From assembly GCA_030549495.1 (NCBI GenBank), contig JAUIRK010000509.1:1424501-1488500 (forward strand): a stretch of 64,000 nucleotides of DNA. Reading direction: 5' to 3'. Below are positions 47,585 through 58,417 of the stretch, one piece after another (within the stretch, counting starts at the first letter, position 1; each line of letters opens with the position of its first letter). The position numbers and the translations under genes are program-made. This stretch comes from Nectonema munidae. Its lineage: Eukaryota > Nematomorpha > Nectonematoida > Nectonematidae. Under the pieces are notes generated by a model that was not told the origin of the DNA, ran no database searches, and saw only the letters and a list, made by a program, of their open reading frames with translations.

Positions 47585-50296
47585 TCATGGCCCGTGAGAG
47601 ATGCAGTGCTTTATGTTTTTGCTGGCCCAAGATATCGCTTTTTCCTTTCTTAAAGGCCGCATTTTTTCGATGAACTCACGAACAAAGGGAAGTTTCGTGA
47701 AGGGAAGAAACGAAGCGCCAAAGAAGTCGCACAAGTCAGCGAAAAGAATGTAGGCGGACTTTAAAAGGTCGTGTTCGTACGCGTGCTCACACCTGAACAC
47801 TCTTTCAATCAAGTCAACGATCTTTGGATTGAACTGAGCAATGAATTGCTTCTGCTGCTCGAATTCACTGCTATCTTTGTTGAAGCTGTTGAGAATTCCG
47901 GAATATGTTTCCACACACGCCGACCACATCTTTAAAATGCAGTCCACCCATTCAATGTCGAGTTGGGGAGTGATGCGGATATCTGAGATTGAAATGATGA
48001 GGGGCATGAAAACTGGCAGAAATGGGAGAATGTCCTCTTGGAGGTAAAGCGAGATATCTCCAAAGCAGGAAAGTGCACTGGGTTTGATGTCCATCTTAAC
48101 AGACGGATTCGTTAATATATTTTGAAGTTGTTGAATAAGCATTTCGGTGTGAACTAGGAGTTTTTTCGGAAACAACCGAAACAATTCCGAAATAACGCCA
48201 AAACCAATGATACACAGAGCTTCTTCATTGACATTGAAGATGCTTTGAACGATGACGGGATACCAGGTTTCTAAATAAGGCGCGAAGCTTTCCTCCAAAA
48301 CTTCTATCAAAGCAGACAAAGTGGACAATATATCTTCAAAGACATAGGAGTTCTTATCACAAGTTAGAATGTATTGAAATATTTTTAGAAGTTCATCCTT
48401 AACTTCAAACAAAGCAGACTTTTGCATTTTTCGAATAGCAGGCTGCAACACAACGCAAAAATGGGTCAGCTTTTCGATGAACTCGGTGTGACTGGGGGCT
48501 GAGCCCTTCAGTTGCTCTTGCTGGGAAACTACACTTTGATTCTTTAGACAAATGAGATTGTTCAGCTTTTGGATGATGCCGCCAACTGTTTTCAAGATGA
48601 CGGGGTAGCAAGAAGAGGGCGAAAATTTCAGGAAATCGAAAATAGCCTGAAAGACGGCGTTTCTCAAGTTGGCAACATTTCCATCGTTCCTCTCACACAT
48701 GGAAAACAAGTTGTTGAGGATACTCTCGTAATGAAGAGACAAAACAAAGTCATCGGGTTGTGACTTCTTGGGGGTTTGGTTTGCAAGAGCGTCGTTATAC
48801 GCCGCTTCAACTAAGCGAGAGAGGCCACAGCAAGAATTGACTGCAATTTTTGGGTTGGGAGACATTAGCCCTACGATCAGGACGCTGATAGTCTTTTCTA
48901 GGAAATTAGGCTGGAGAATGACTTTGGGGTGATATAGGCAGATTTTAGCGAATGTCCAATAAGCGGAGTCTTTAACCATAGAGTTTTCATCCTTTTCACA
49001 CAAATCCATAACGATTTTAGCGCCTTCTTGAACAACGTTTAGCATCTTTTCTTTGTCTCGAAACTCCAAGATGCAGGAAAAGATCATAACAGAAGCTTCT
49101 CGATACATCCAACTAGGGTTTGTGATGAACTGCGAAATGAACTGCATGCACGGCTCCAGAACTTGTTCGTTGGTGCACAAAACAATATTGCATAGACAGA
49201 CGCTGGCGGCCTTGGATGCATTCCAGTCGTCGTCATCGGAATGTTCTTCTTGGCTCGACATCCAACGAAAGAGAAGCGGCAGCAGTCTGGGCAGAACTTG
49301 CTGGACGAAGTGCTTGTTCTTGGCCTTGAGCGCCTCAAACTCGCTGCTGCCCTCTTGTGAAGAGAGGAGCAGGAGGATGGAGGACTCCTCAAACTCGATT
49401 TCCTCGTCGCACACGGACGTCCAGAACTCGATGCCCTGCAGAACAATGTCGCTTTCGCTCCTGTCCATGGAGATAGCTGCGAGCGTGATGGGAAAGAGGG
49501 CGGCCTGCATGTAGTCCTCCAGAAACTCGTAGTAGAGAGCAACCACTTTGACCAGGCACTGCAGAGATCGCACGTGGATCTGCGAGGTGTTGGGGGGTTG
49601 CGTAGCTTCGCAGATCATTTGCATGATGCAGTTGCGCTCCGCTTGTGAGTTGAAGTTGTCTTGGGTGTAGTCGAGACAGTAGAAGAGGGCTGTGATAGAC
49701 GCCAGTCTGACAGAGTCTCCATGGCCATGGCTCCTGGACATGCCGTGGATGATGGCTGTAAGGATGATGTTGAGGTATTGGGGAGTCGTAAATGGCGTGT
49801 TCATCATCTCGGAGCAGATATACCCGAGGGTCTCGATGCACGCCTCCTTTTTGCGTTCGGCGTTTTCGGGCGTCGTTATGCAGGATGACAGGGAGGGTAT
49901 AAGGTCTGGCCAGTCATTGGTCGACGACTCAACCAATGCAATGCAAGCGACGCATTGTGCTGCCTGGCTGGGGCCTTGGATGCTGTCAGAGCCCAAAGCA
50001 GAGAGCATGTTGTTTTTGATCATTTTTCTAGACTCGTTCGCAATCTGAAGCCAGGCTTCTTTGCATTTGGAGCGCGTCTCGGCTTCTTTAGCGCTGATCC
50101 TATTTTTGAATTCGATTCCTGCAGCAACTCGCACAATCTGCTCAACTTCTCCCGAGTTCACCATGACCGAGAGAGTGAGTAGGTACTTCTCAAAGTCTTG
50201 GGAAGCGAGGACATTTAGCCTTTCTGCAACTTCTTTCAAGGAACTTTGATCGGGAGAAATGAATTTGGCTAGACAATTCTTCACTTCTTCTTCCAT
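47585..50296 (-). CDS. KPNB1: Importin subunit beta-1 (karyopherin beta 1)
   Basis: A 903-residue HEAT-repeat protein that carries cargo (with importin alpha or alone) through nuclear pores and releases it on RanGTP binding. The human protein is 876 residues and aligns along its whole length. Shared blocks are QIVRVAAG..FKN (importin-beta N-terminal domain, about 22-100), EATQPPNTS, LQGIEFW..VCDEE (288-300), the acidic loop SDDDDDW-like SDDDDWN (353-359), SALSCFGDIS, and the closing KAISWASKNIKH. No intron interrupts the frame. The ATG has a good context (AACATGG) and an in-frame stop just upstream. The 5' half is visibly more G+C-rich than the 3' half. Identity to human looks near one half, so the lineage evolves quickly or this is a divergent copy. 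An acceptor-like TTTACTTTTAAG ends 54 bases before the ATG. A PPIL4-like gene follows upstream in the same direction. Confidence 0.95.
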   Translation of the reverse strand: MEEEVKNCLAKFISPDQSSLKEVAERLNVLASQDFEKYLLTLSVMVNSGEVEQIVRVAAGIEFKNRISAKEAETRSKCKEAWLQIANESRKMIKNNMLSALGSDSIQGPSQAAQCVACIALVESSTNDWPDLIPSLSSCITTPENAERKKEACIETLGYICSEMMNTPFTTPQYLNIILTAIIHGMSRSHGHGDSVRLASITALFYCLDYTQDNFNSQAERNCIMQMICEATQPPNTSQIHVRSLQCLVKVVALYYEFLEDYMQAALFPITLAAISMDRSESDIVLQGIEFWTSVCDEEIEFEESSILLLLSSQEGSSEFEALKAKNKHFVQQVLPRLLPLLFRWMSSQEEHSDDDDWNASKAASVCLCNIVLCTNEQVLEPCMQFISQFITNPSWMYREASVMIFSCILEFRDKEKMLNVVQEGAKIVMDLCEKDENSMVKDSAYWTFAKICLYHPKVILQPNFLEKTISVLIVGLMSPNPKIAVNSCCGLSRLVEAAYNDALANQTPKKSQPDDFVLSLHYESILNNLFSMCERNDGNVANLRNAVFQAIFDFLKFSPSSCYPVILKTVGGIIQKLNNLICLKNQSVVSQQEQLKGSAPSHTEFIEKLTHFCVVLQPAIRKMQKSALFEVKDELLKIFQYILTCDKNSYVFEDILSTLSALIEVLEESFAPYLETWYPVIVQSIFNVNEEALCIIGFGVISELFRLFPKKLLVHTEMLIQQLQNILTNPSVKMDIKPSALSCFGDISLYLQEDILPFLPVFMPLIISISDIRITPQLDIEWVDCILKMWSACVETYSGILNSFNKDSSEFEQQKQFIAQFNPKIVDLIERVFRCEHAYEHDLLKSAYILFADLCDFFGASFLPFTKLPFVREFIEKMRPLRKEKAISWASKNIKHCISHGP

Positions 50297-50350
50297 GTTA
50301 GGCGTCAGAACACACGCTAATTGTATTGATCACACTAATTACTTTGCAAG

Positions 50351-52258
50351 CTTAAAAGTAAACACAAAAATATTAAGCACTAGTCAACAATATCAACACA
50401 ATCTACAACTTATCATTACTTCATCCTCTTTCATGAAATATATCTTGGTTTTGTGCAATTATAAATTTCCCTTAAAATTACTAGTGAGCGAATCTACAGA
50501 CGATAATTCACACATTCTTGGATAAATTTTCAAATTAGTATGTATCCATAATTAAATTGAATACAAAGAAATTCTGCAGTGAATCAAAAGACAGAAATAT
50601 CTCATTTAATTTTAAATTCTTCTCAAAAACATCATGAGGATACCTATTATGAAGAAAAGTATAGAATTTTACTACTTATTTCATTTTATAAAAGTAAGTG
50701 TCGTTGGGTTTGAAGATTTTTTTTGTTAAAAAATTTGAATAACAAACTAGATGTGAATTTCTAGAAAATCTTTTGAAGATTATGTTATCGTTTAATTTAG
50801 AAAATTGGAACTAAGATATTTTTACAACAAATTTCAAATATTTTTGTACAAAATTTTTCAAGTGAGGTATATTATGGGAAAATTTAAAAAATACGTTTAT
50901 AATTTTTGCAAGTATGTTTTTAAACTATCATTATAGATGTGTCGGCCAATTATTATTTAATATAAGTAGCATATTTTAGGAGATATTAGTTGCTACTGCT
51001 GGCAACTTGCAAAATATTTTCATTGTTGCACATCTTGGCTTTCCATACTAACTGGACGACTTAAGCAGGCGCAACATCCTCCTCCATCTTATCAGGCCGA
51101 CAAAATCATGGTTATGTTCTAAACTTGATTTCAAAGTCACTGGATAAAGAAAAATATGCAAATCTAGAATTATTCAAAACGACGGTGGAAGAGCGAGGAA
51201 TGAAAATAAATAAAATGAGTTAGCAAAAATTATCAAACATCCAATGCAGACTCAAATGGTATAAGGCTATTCCTTAAGGAGTAAAAACTTTTTTCTAATT
51301 TCTTCTCTTTCAATTAAAATGCTTTTTGCTCGATTTAGATATAAAGGCATTTTCATAAAGGATGAGTTCAAATTATTTTGCTATGCTTTTCTTCGAAATA
51401 TTGATAAAAAGGATTCGTTTTGATTCGATGACTTTAAGTTTTTATTGTCACCAACGTATACCAGATGTTTTTACTTCATACAGATCCAAACATACTACCA
51501 AATAACAATAAGCATTAATCTTATTTGTAAGAATTGAAATAAATTTTTTATATCAGCAAAAAAAAGGTGAACAGCTAAAATGTCATTGGAATATCCTTTC
51601 TGACACCGACTCAACGACCCGTTCAAACACAACTCATACTTTGTAACATAAAGTCGCGCTAGGATGACTATATCTTAACACTGAACAACAATATGATAAA
51701 GGTTTTTCTTGAAACCCATCTTTTTATCTCTTGACACCAATACTGTTACTGTAAAGAGATCGCGATTGTAGTAAGAAAGCAGTATGCGTTCATAACATAT
51801 GTGTAGCCACTAATATTCTATCATACTTTTAGATGTTAGAGGAAAGGTATTGATATGGAGTGGTTGTTCGATAAAGCATGAATCTTAATCAAACAAAAAT
51901 AAGGACAATGGATGCCATTGAAGGAAGAATTAAATCAAGCATTTAATTCCTTTTCAAAAATATTGCTCATTTTTTATTTACGAAAATTTTAAAAATCTAT
52001 GTATATTATATACATAAGCAAAGTGAATAAAAGGGTTAGAGCCAGAGTTTCAAGGATTAAATAAATATTTCAAAATTGATGTTCAACAAATTTGAGAGGT
52101 GCACAGCCAAAGGTGGACAAATTAGAAAATATATCCAACGCATATTGACACACGAACGCTTCGAAAGATTCTCTAAGATATTTTTGGGAAAGGAAATCTC
52201 TCTGATTTGAGATATCGCAACATGCGTGCTGATTGAGTGAGTGTTGGAGCGTGAAAGA
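50351..52258. other. Spacer between importin beta and the PPIL4-like gene
   Basis: About 1.9 kb of A+T-rich DNA between two minus-strand genes. It must hold the importin promoter, but no TATA box or initiator could be singled out. A 77-codon minus-strand frame at 52057-52290 begins directly after the PPIL4-like stop and is probably chance. Confidence 0.5.
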
Positions 52259-52264
52259 TTTATT
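52259..52264 (-). promoter_or_regulatory. Candidate polyadenylation signal for the PPIL4-like gene
   Basis: AATAAA on the minus strand only about 28 bases after the stop codon, implying a very short 3'UTR. Confidence 0.6.
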
Positions 52265-52291
52265 GATAAATACACTGTAAAAATAAACAAA

Positions 52292-53491
52292 TCACTTCTT
52301 TTTCTTCAAATGATGTTTTCTTTTCTTCGACCTTTTGCGTGCTTTACTTTTGAAGGATTTTTCTTCCCTTGAAGAAGACGATGAAGAGGAGGTAGAACTG
52401 GGCGAACACTTTTTCTTGCGTGACTTTTTGCCCCCGCTCGCCAGGGAGTCGAAGGCGTCAGAAATTATCTTTGCTTTGGTTTCCTCCTTATGTTTAACAT
52501 TACGCATGGCGTTTTGACCGAACTTGACATTCATCTTGGAAAGAGACTGCGAAAAGTCGACGTGGATCCGTCTGTCGTCGATGAGGGTGTTGTCCATTTT
52601 GAAGTAGGCATTCTCGCAGTCCTCCACTCTGGCAAAAGTGAGGAAAGCGTAGCAGAGGGAGGCGCCTGTTTTGTAGTCCTTGACAACGTGGCACTCCTTG
52701 ATTTCCCCAAATCTACTGAAAATCAGTTCCAAGTCTTCAGCCGTAGTTACAGGATTAAGCTTGCAAACAAATAACTCGTTTTCTTGGGGTTTGGCTTCAG
52801 CATACGGAATATCACCGACAATTTCCAGAAGCTTCGCTCTAGCTTCACTCTCTAACCCCAGCCTCTCTTCCTCAGAACACGTGTCCTTTCCAACATTCTC
52901 AAAGGCAGCAACGCTTTCTGTATACACCTGTTCCTCCGTTATAGAGGGAGACATTGCAGGAATCAAGGACAGAATTTGAGGACAGTCTTCAAAAGGATCC
53001 TGCAAAATAATTGTGTGATGAAGCCAGACGTCTTGGAGAGGGCGACCACGCGCATTGCATGCGCATTCATTGATTCTTTTGAGGGTTGCGAAGCCCGATG
53101 TCACTTCTCCAAAGACCGAATGTTGGCTTTCATCAAGAGATTTGAGGTCTGGGGCAAGTGTTATGAAAAATTGAGAACCTAGAGTTCTATCTCCACTGCT
53201 CACCATTGAAACAGTTCCTACTTTGAAATGTTTGATTTGTACCTTGGAGAGGGAAGAAAAATACATGTGTTCTTTGCCTTGAGTATGGAGGAAGATAGAG
53301 TGGCCGCCAATCACATCGTTGGATGGATTTCCAGTTTGAAAGGTGAAGTTTGGTTGGACCGTGTGAATCAAACACATGTTGTAATACTTTATTTTGCAAA
53401 GCTTCAGGAAATTGTAACAAACTTTCTTCTTGTAGTCTAGGTAGAGATCTATGACAATGTCTCCAAGAGAGGTTTCAATCAGAACAGACAT
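52292..53491 (-). CDS. PPIL4: Cyclophilin-RRM protein, PPIL4-like
   Basis: A 399-residue, intron-free protein with the PPIL4 arrangement. An N-terminal cyclophilin domain (about 1-165) starts VLIETSLGDIVIDL and contains NFLKLCKIKYYN and GTVSMV...GSQFFIT. A linker follows, with LLEIVGDIPYAEAKPQEN. An RRM (about 238-316) has RNP2 LFVCKL (240-245), RNP1 CYAFLTFA (280-287) and DDRRIHVDFSQS. The tail is Ser-rich (364-374) and then Lys/Arg-rich, likely a nuclear signal. The residue equal to catalytic Arg55 of CypA is not Arg (HTVQPNF; the human PPIL4 text is HNVQRDF), so prolyl isomerase activity is doubtful. Human PPIL4 has 492 residues; the tail here is about 90 shorter. PPIL4 proteins associate with spliceosomes. 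An acceptor-like TATTATCAG ends 19 bases before the ATG, whose own context is weak. Confidence 0.95.
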   Translation of the reverse strand: MSVLIETSLGDIVIDLYLDYKKKVCYNFLKLCKIKYYNMCLIHTVQPNFTFQTGNPSNDVIGGHSIFLHTQGKEHMYFSSLSKVQIKHFKVGTVSMVSSGDRTLGSQFFITLAPDLKSLDESQHSVFGEVTSGFATLKRINECACNARGRPLQDVWLHHTIILQDPFEDCPQILSLIPAMSPSITEEQVYTESVAAFENVGKDTCSEEERLGLESEARAKLLEIVGDIPYAEAKPQENELFVCKLNPVTTAEDLELIFSRFGEIKECHVVKDYKTGASLCYAFLTFARVEDCENAYFKMDNTLIDDRRIHVDFSQSLSKMNVKFGQNAMRNVKHKEETKAKIISDAFDSLASGGKKSRKKKCSPSSTSSSSSSSREEKSFKSKARKRSKKRKHHLKKKK

Positions 53492-53510
53492 TAGCGCTAA
53501 AAATGCTGCA

Positions 53511-54280
53511 CTGATAATACAGGATTTGTAATATATTTTACAATATTATTTTATTCTAAAAAAGTAATATTAAAGAACTTGGTGTCAATTTATAATCAAA
53601 TCAATCAAACAGATGGAAAGACTGCTGATGAATTTTTATCTAGAAATGTTCTTATGAATAAACGTATCGGCTTAAAAGATCAAGCGTACTCCCCAACTGA
53701 AGAATTTGCATGAGTTCATGATTGGCAGAGAAGACCAAAGGAAAGGCCATACTGGGTGTTCTTCTTTCGTATAAGCTTCGAAAAAAATAATAGTTTATCC
53801 TCTTTTTATCTCAATTATTTGAAGTCTTTACCTTTAAAGCTCTCCAAAAAGATAAAAATAATTCATTTTATTCATTCAAAATGTTAAAAAAGGAATACCT
53901 AAACATGTTTAGTTTAAATAACATCAGAACAAAACTAAGTTATTTCACTCATCAGAGAGCTGTTCAAAATAATATCAATATGCTTCAAAGTTCTAGCTTG
54001 AAAATGTTTTTATCGAAAAGCACTTATTCACCCACTCGTCGCGTCAAGTAAGACCTATTATGAAAAAGACTTGGTGAAATTAAAAATCCATCCAACAGAT
54101 TCAGTTTTTTATTTCAAAAGCTAACTAACCCAAAATAAAAGATGTTAAACAGATATATATAAAAGAGTCATAGAAAGAATAAAGTAAAACCGAACTTCAA
54201 CTATATTCTCGGAGCACAAAAATTTCAAAAAATCTTTGTTCCAAAAAGTTAATTCCTCGTAAACAATATCAATAATTATA
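53511..54280. other. Upstream spacer of the PPIL4-like gene
   Basis: A+T-rich. It presumably contains the promoter of the PPIL4-like gene, but no element is distinctive. No other gene seen. Confidence 0.4.
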
Positions 54281-54289
54281 ACAACGTAA

Positions 54290-54395
54290 CCGTTTGACGA
54301 CCAGAATCCCCTTGCTATCGTTATACCGCGATCTTTGGGGGCGCCAAAAAATCGCGTTAGAGCGGGAATAGCGCTAAATCGTGCGAGGCAAAATG
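54290..54395 (-). mobile_element. Tigger-type terminal fragment
   Basis: Read on the minus strand, the repeated pattern AGCGCTATTCCCGC, TAACGCGATTTTTTGGCGCC and ATCGCGGTATAACG is the CGCGATTT/TATAACG patchwork common near Tigger ends. Terminal repeats were not delimited. Confidence 0.45.
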
Positions 54396-54540
54396 CAAGC
54401 ATGTTCTTTTGAAGTCCATGGTCTTAATTAAACGCATTCCTTTGAACTTGCACTGTAAGCTCCCAACCCCACCACAACTGCACTGATTTATCAGGTCAAA
54501 TTACCTTGTTTGTAATTCTGATTACATCAACCTTCTAGCT

Positions 54541-55230
54541 CACTGGTTTTCAAACTGGAGTCCGCGTGCCGAGAAGAAGTTGCATGGGGGTTGAGAAGGA
54601 GACACTGAGTGAATCGTTTTGCGCCACATATTGCACCCATATTGGGTCATTTGCCATTTTTGCCAATAAATCACATTTAATGGGAATAAATAAGTTAGTC
54701 TTTGAATTGAGAATTCTAAATGTCTAAAAAAAATGAAATATGACTACTCACATTTGAAATTTCGTTTTAATGTATTAACGTCTGGTGGGGAAGAGTCTTT
54801 TGTGTTCTGAGGAGTTAGCATCCACTTTTTAAAGCTCGACAAGTGAAGCACTCAAGTTCGGTGTTGAACGATTGCACAAATTCATGTTTGATAAATAACA
54901 TCTGAAAATTTTTGCAAAATATTAAGTATGGTTTGAAAAGTTTCAAAAAATATCTGTTGTCAAAAAGTCCCACAACATAGCAGAAGAGTTGATATTACCT
55001 TGCTGCGAAGATATATTGAATATGCTAAGAAGTTCTGAAGTTGTAAAGTTGAAGCATATCTTCCTGTCAAACGATACCATTAGAAGGCTAATAGGAAAGA
55101 TGTCTAATAAATAATAAGGTATTAGCAAAATGTCATGGGATTCTAGATCTTCTTTCAACTTACCATCCCTGTTAAGCATTAATGGAACGGATGCTGAAAC
55201 TCAGATCGAAGATTTTTTCTTGCTGTCTTT
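54541..55230 (+). mobile_element. hAT fragment, ZBED5-like, 5' part
   Basis: It starts with CACTGGTTTTCAAACTGG, close to the CAGTGGTTTTCAAACTGG end of ZBED-type hAT elements. At 54939-55108 the plus strand encodes SHNIAEELILPCCEDILNML, then IFLSNDTIRRLIGKM. These match the IAE.LI.PC..DI and LSNDTV.RRI..M blocks that precede the catalytic core. Similarity fades after about 55110 and the remainder of the transposase is missing. Confidence 0.7.
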
Positions 55231-55271
55231 GCTCTTTCTAGCCGGGTGGAGTTTCTGTTCATATTGACATC

Positions 55272-55335
55272 AATAGGATCATGGCCAAGACTGGAAGCCA
55301 TTTCATTTCATGACGAAGACTGGAAGCCATTTCAT
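55272..55335 (+). repeat. 30-bp tandem duplication
   Basis: AAGACTGGAAGCCATTTCAT occurs twice with about 30-bp spacing. Both copies lie next to the hAT fragment and have no coding role that I can see. Confidence 0.7.
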
Positions 55336-55556
55336 TAAGTAAACAAATGGGTTTCCTTGATGATATGGATCCTATCCAAAGCTCCTGTATGTCTTGGAGA
55401 CATGAGTGATTTTTGCTCTTTTGATTGAAGGGTAAGATTCTGGATCTATCTCTAGTGTCCTCTTTTTGGTATATTTGACATTGTTAACAATTTCTTCTGG
55501 AGAAGAATAAGCAGAATGGACATTTTTCATGTTTACAGTTCTTGTGATATTTAAAT

Positions 55557-55740
55557 GGTGGCATGGCTGATTGGTTGAGATGATAGACTCAGCACGGAAG
55601 CCTCTGGGTTCGATTCCTCATCGATACCAATTTGTCCATAGTTTGACATAAGCGGTACATCAGTGCCTTGTCAATTCCTCTTTCGATTGTTGAACACGCA
55701 AAGATAGATGTGTTTCAAATTCATTTACTCCTACAATTAA
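55557..55740 (+). mobile_element. Probable tRNA-derived SINE, third type
   Basis: It begins GGTGGCATGGCTGATTGGTT (A box) and has a perfect B box, GGGTTCGATTCC, near 55607, followed by a body unlike the other SINEs in the window. The end is uncertain and no duplication was fixed. An active tRNA gene is unlikely because the 3' acceptor strand does not pair with the 5' end. Confidence 0.6.
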
Positions 55741-56339
55741 TCAAATATGACTCTTTTTTCGTCGAGAGAGAAGGAATTCTATCCTTTGAAATGGTGATTA
55801 TGGCCAGGTATCTACATGGCCAATGTTAAACAGATAATCAAGTCTATCGGTAAACTCAATTACTTCAAACTTTGCATTTCAAGTTTCACAACACACGTTC
55901 AAGATCTTTGTATTTTTAAGTTTTCCGATCAACTTTGAAAGGTATGTTAAGTGGCACGATCTGGTATTCCAGATTAATGCAGAAGCTTCAATGGCGTCAT
56001 TTTCTCCACTTTGTGAAGATTCGGGAAGCTTCCATGGCTCTGTTGAATAAAAAATATAAACATCACTCTGTTTTCTGTGATTTATTGAGATCAGAAGCTA
56101 GAGAAGAAAGAAAAAAGTACATCTTCATGACTGGACTGTGCATCTTGCAACACATAATAGATACATGCAAACAAAATTCAAGGATAAGGCAATTTTTTAA
56201 TTTTCCATGCTAGAGGACCACCTCTTAGGCTTGATAAATTGTAAAGATATTTGGCAGAGGGTGTTTCTTTCATGAATTGAACAGAGTGGTGGGGTGGCAG
56301 TGTTCAAAAATTGATCTTCCTCTCTGAACGCCTTCACCA
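55741..56339. other. Intergenic, no gene recognised
   Basis: A 92-codon plus-strand frame (55935-56213) with many charged residues is unrecognised. Otherwise spacer. Confidence 0.4.
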
Positions 56340-57030
56340 CCATGTAGCCGTTTTCTCGACTCAGTTTTCATAATTAGGGTGTAAAAATTTCTGAAAGTGT
56401 CTATCAAATTTGCGGTTTACGTCTGAAAATTATGTCCAAGAATATTATTCAAATTTTAGATATATTTTTATTCTAAATCAATCATGCTGATTTCATTTCT
56501 TTAGTCAATTTCTGCAATTAAGGTGTCAAAATGTCTAAAAGTATAAATCAAGATTTCATTTCTCAACTCAGTTCTAGCAATCAGGACTTGGAAATGTCTA
56601 AAAGTGTTATTTTTGGCTAGGTTTTGACCATTACTGTAAAAAAATGTGTCAAAGTGCAAATAGAATTAGTGATGTATGCCTAAAAATTATCTCATACACA
56701 TACTTCCAAATTTAAAATTTTTTCTATTACGGTTCTGAGTTCTTTTCAGGACTTCGTTTTCGCAAAAACGGTGCAAGAATGTGTGGAATCATGAATCAAG
56801 ATTGACATCTCGAAAAAATCAAATCAAAAACCCCATTTTGATTGAAACCCATAATTAAAATTTTGATCGAGGATAAAACTTTAACTAAAAATATTCCTCA
56901 AATTTAAAATAACTTTTTAAAACAATATCTTATTTCCATACTCCTTTTTGGACATTACAGTGTAAAAATGTGGTGAAAGTGAAAATCGAATTGGTAAAAA
57001 TCAGTTTTTTACCTAAAAAGCCATTTATCA
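56340..57030 (+). repeat. Decayed tandem (satellite-like) repeats
   Basis: A motif like GTGTAAAAATGT(C/G)TGAAAGTG recurs near 56384, 56525, 56590, 56640 and 56960. It is preceded in several copies by a CTCAACTCAGTTCT-like string and followed by CCTAAAAATTAT or TCAAATTTTAAA. Spacing varies, so the array is old. Confidence 0.6.
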
Positions 57031-58410
57031 AATTTTTGTTACAATGGTAATTTATCAAGAAGTAAGGGAACTGAAGGCACATTGCAATGGGAACTCGTTT
57101 GATAAAGTGCTTTTATATTGTCAATATAGTAGTCCTCGGAGGAGATATATAGTTTTAAGAAACAAGTATGTAACTTGTCTACACAGAAGATATATAAGTA
57201 AACCTTTATCTTATTAGTTAAATCATCAAAGGGGATCTGAATACTTTCTAACATGTAGAGTTACCATAACTATGACAGATAACAATAGGTGAAGATATAG
57301 CTATTCTGAAAATTTTTATAAATGTGAATCGAATTTGACTAATTTTTTGCTTCGGTGTGAATGAGAGAGTATTTTAGATGATAAAGGTGGAAAACTTTTT
57401 CTAATTGAAAAAAGATTATGAATATTTTCATCACGAACAGGAATTTTAAAAAAGATTGGTTAGCAAACATCCATAATGATATCTGTTCATATCACCTGAT
57501 ATTACAACACAATATTGTTAAAAAAGACAAGATCAGAGATTCTCTTCAATTGAAAAATTCTAAAATCGCTTAAATTCTGTGCTAAATAAATCTCTGAAAA
57601 AAGTTTTTTCGAACATAGATTGCATAAAATAAATTTCTGATGGAAGTAGAGCTATCAAGCAAGGATCAGTTCAGAATAAAGAGCAAAATTAGAAGTTTAG
57701 GAGAAATAAAGTACAGACCACAAGCTTGGTGAATTTGTAAGCAAAACAAGTGAGGTCCTATTGAGGTATATAGTTCAAACCTGTCTCTTTTATTAAATGA
57801 AGGGAAGGATAAAATAAGAAAAAAGAATCAAGCCAAGGAGGGCAAAAAGTGCTCGGTTTAGCTAGAGAGTAGCACCCAGTAATATTTTTCACCATGTCAT
57901 TTTACAACGATTTTTATAAAATTTTTTATTGCTGAATTAATTTTTAATATATAACACATATATAAGGTTATTATTGAAGCATTTCATGGGAGAAAAAAAT
58001 TATAAATTTAATTTTTATGAGCTTCTAGCGAACATGATCTCAGGTTGCTTTGAGTATAAGTTTAGTCCCATCCCTATTTATGAGATGGATAAATCATTAT
58101 TATATCAAGAAACGAGATTATTTATAAAACCAAATTAACCACATTGAAATTTAGTATTCATTACCTGTGTATAAATTGACAAAAATACCGTCATGATGAA
58201 ATAGAAAAAGTTCGATTTGCTAAATCAAGCGAAAATTATTCAAAAATCTTAAAAAAAATAAGTGACCACAAATTAACCAAAGTTAAACAGTAACCGCAAT
58301 TTAAATCTAGAGTGAGAAAAATATTTTGAGAATGAAATTGAGTATGTTTGATTTGCAGTGTATGGATAAGTTTATTTTAAAATAATAAGAGAAAGTTTGG
58401 TGTTAAGTCA
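57031..58410. other. Intergenic, no gene recognised
   Basis: A+T-rich spacer. Nothing supported. Confidence 0.4.
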
Positions 58411-58417
58411 CCTGTAA

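Noticed and set aside
49053-50048. Plus-strand frames of up to 153 codons
   Set aside because: They lie antisense to the importin beta gene in its G+C-rich half, where stop codons are rare on the other strand; their text has no domain.
52335-53440. Plus-strand frames of 60-99 codons
   Set aside because: Shadows of the PPIL4-like gene.
55557-55630. Genuine tRNA gene
   Set aside because: A and B boxes are present but the acceptor stem does not pair and a SINE-like body follows. The same holds at 3.5, 26.3 and 62.0 kb.
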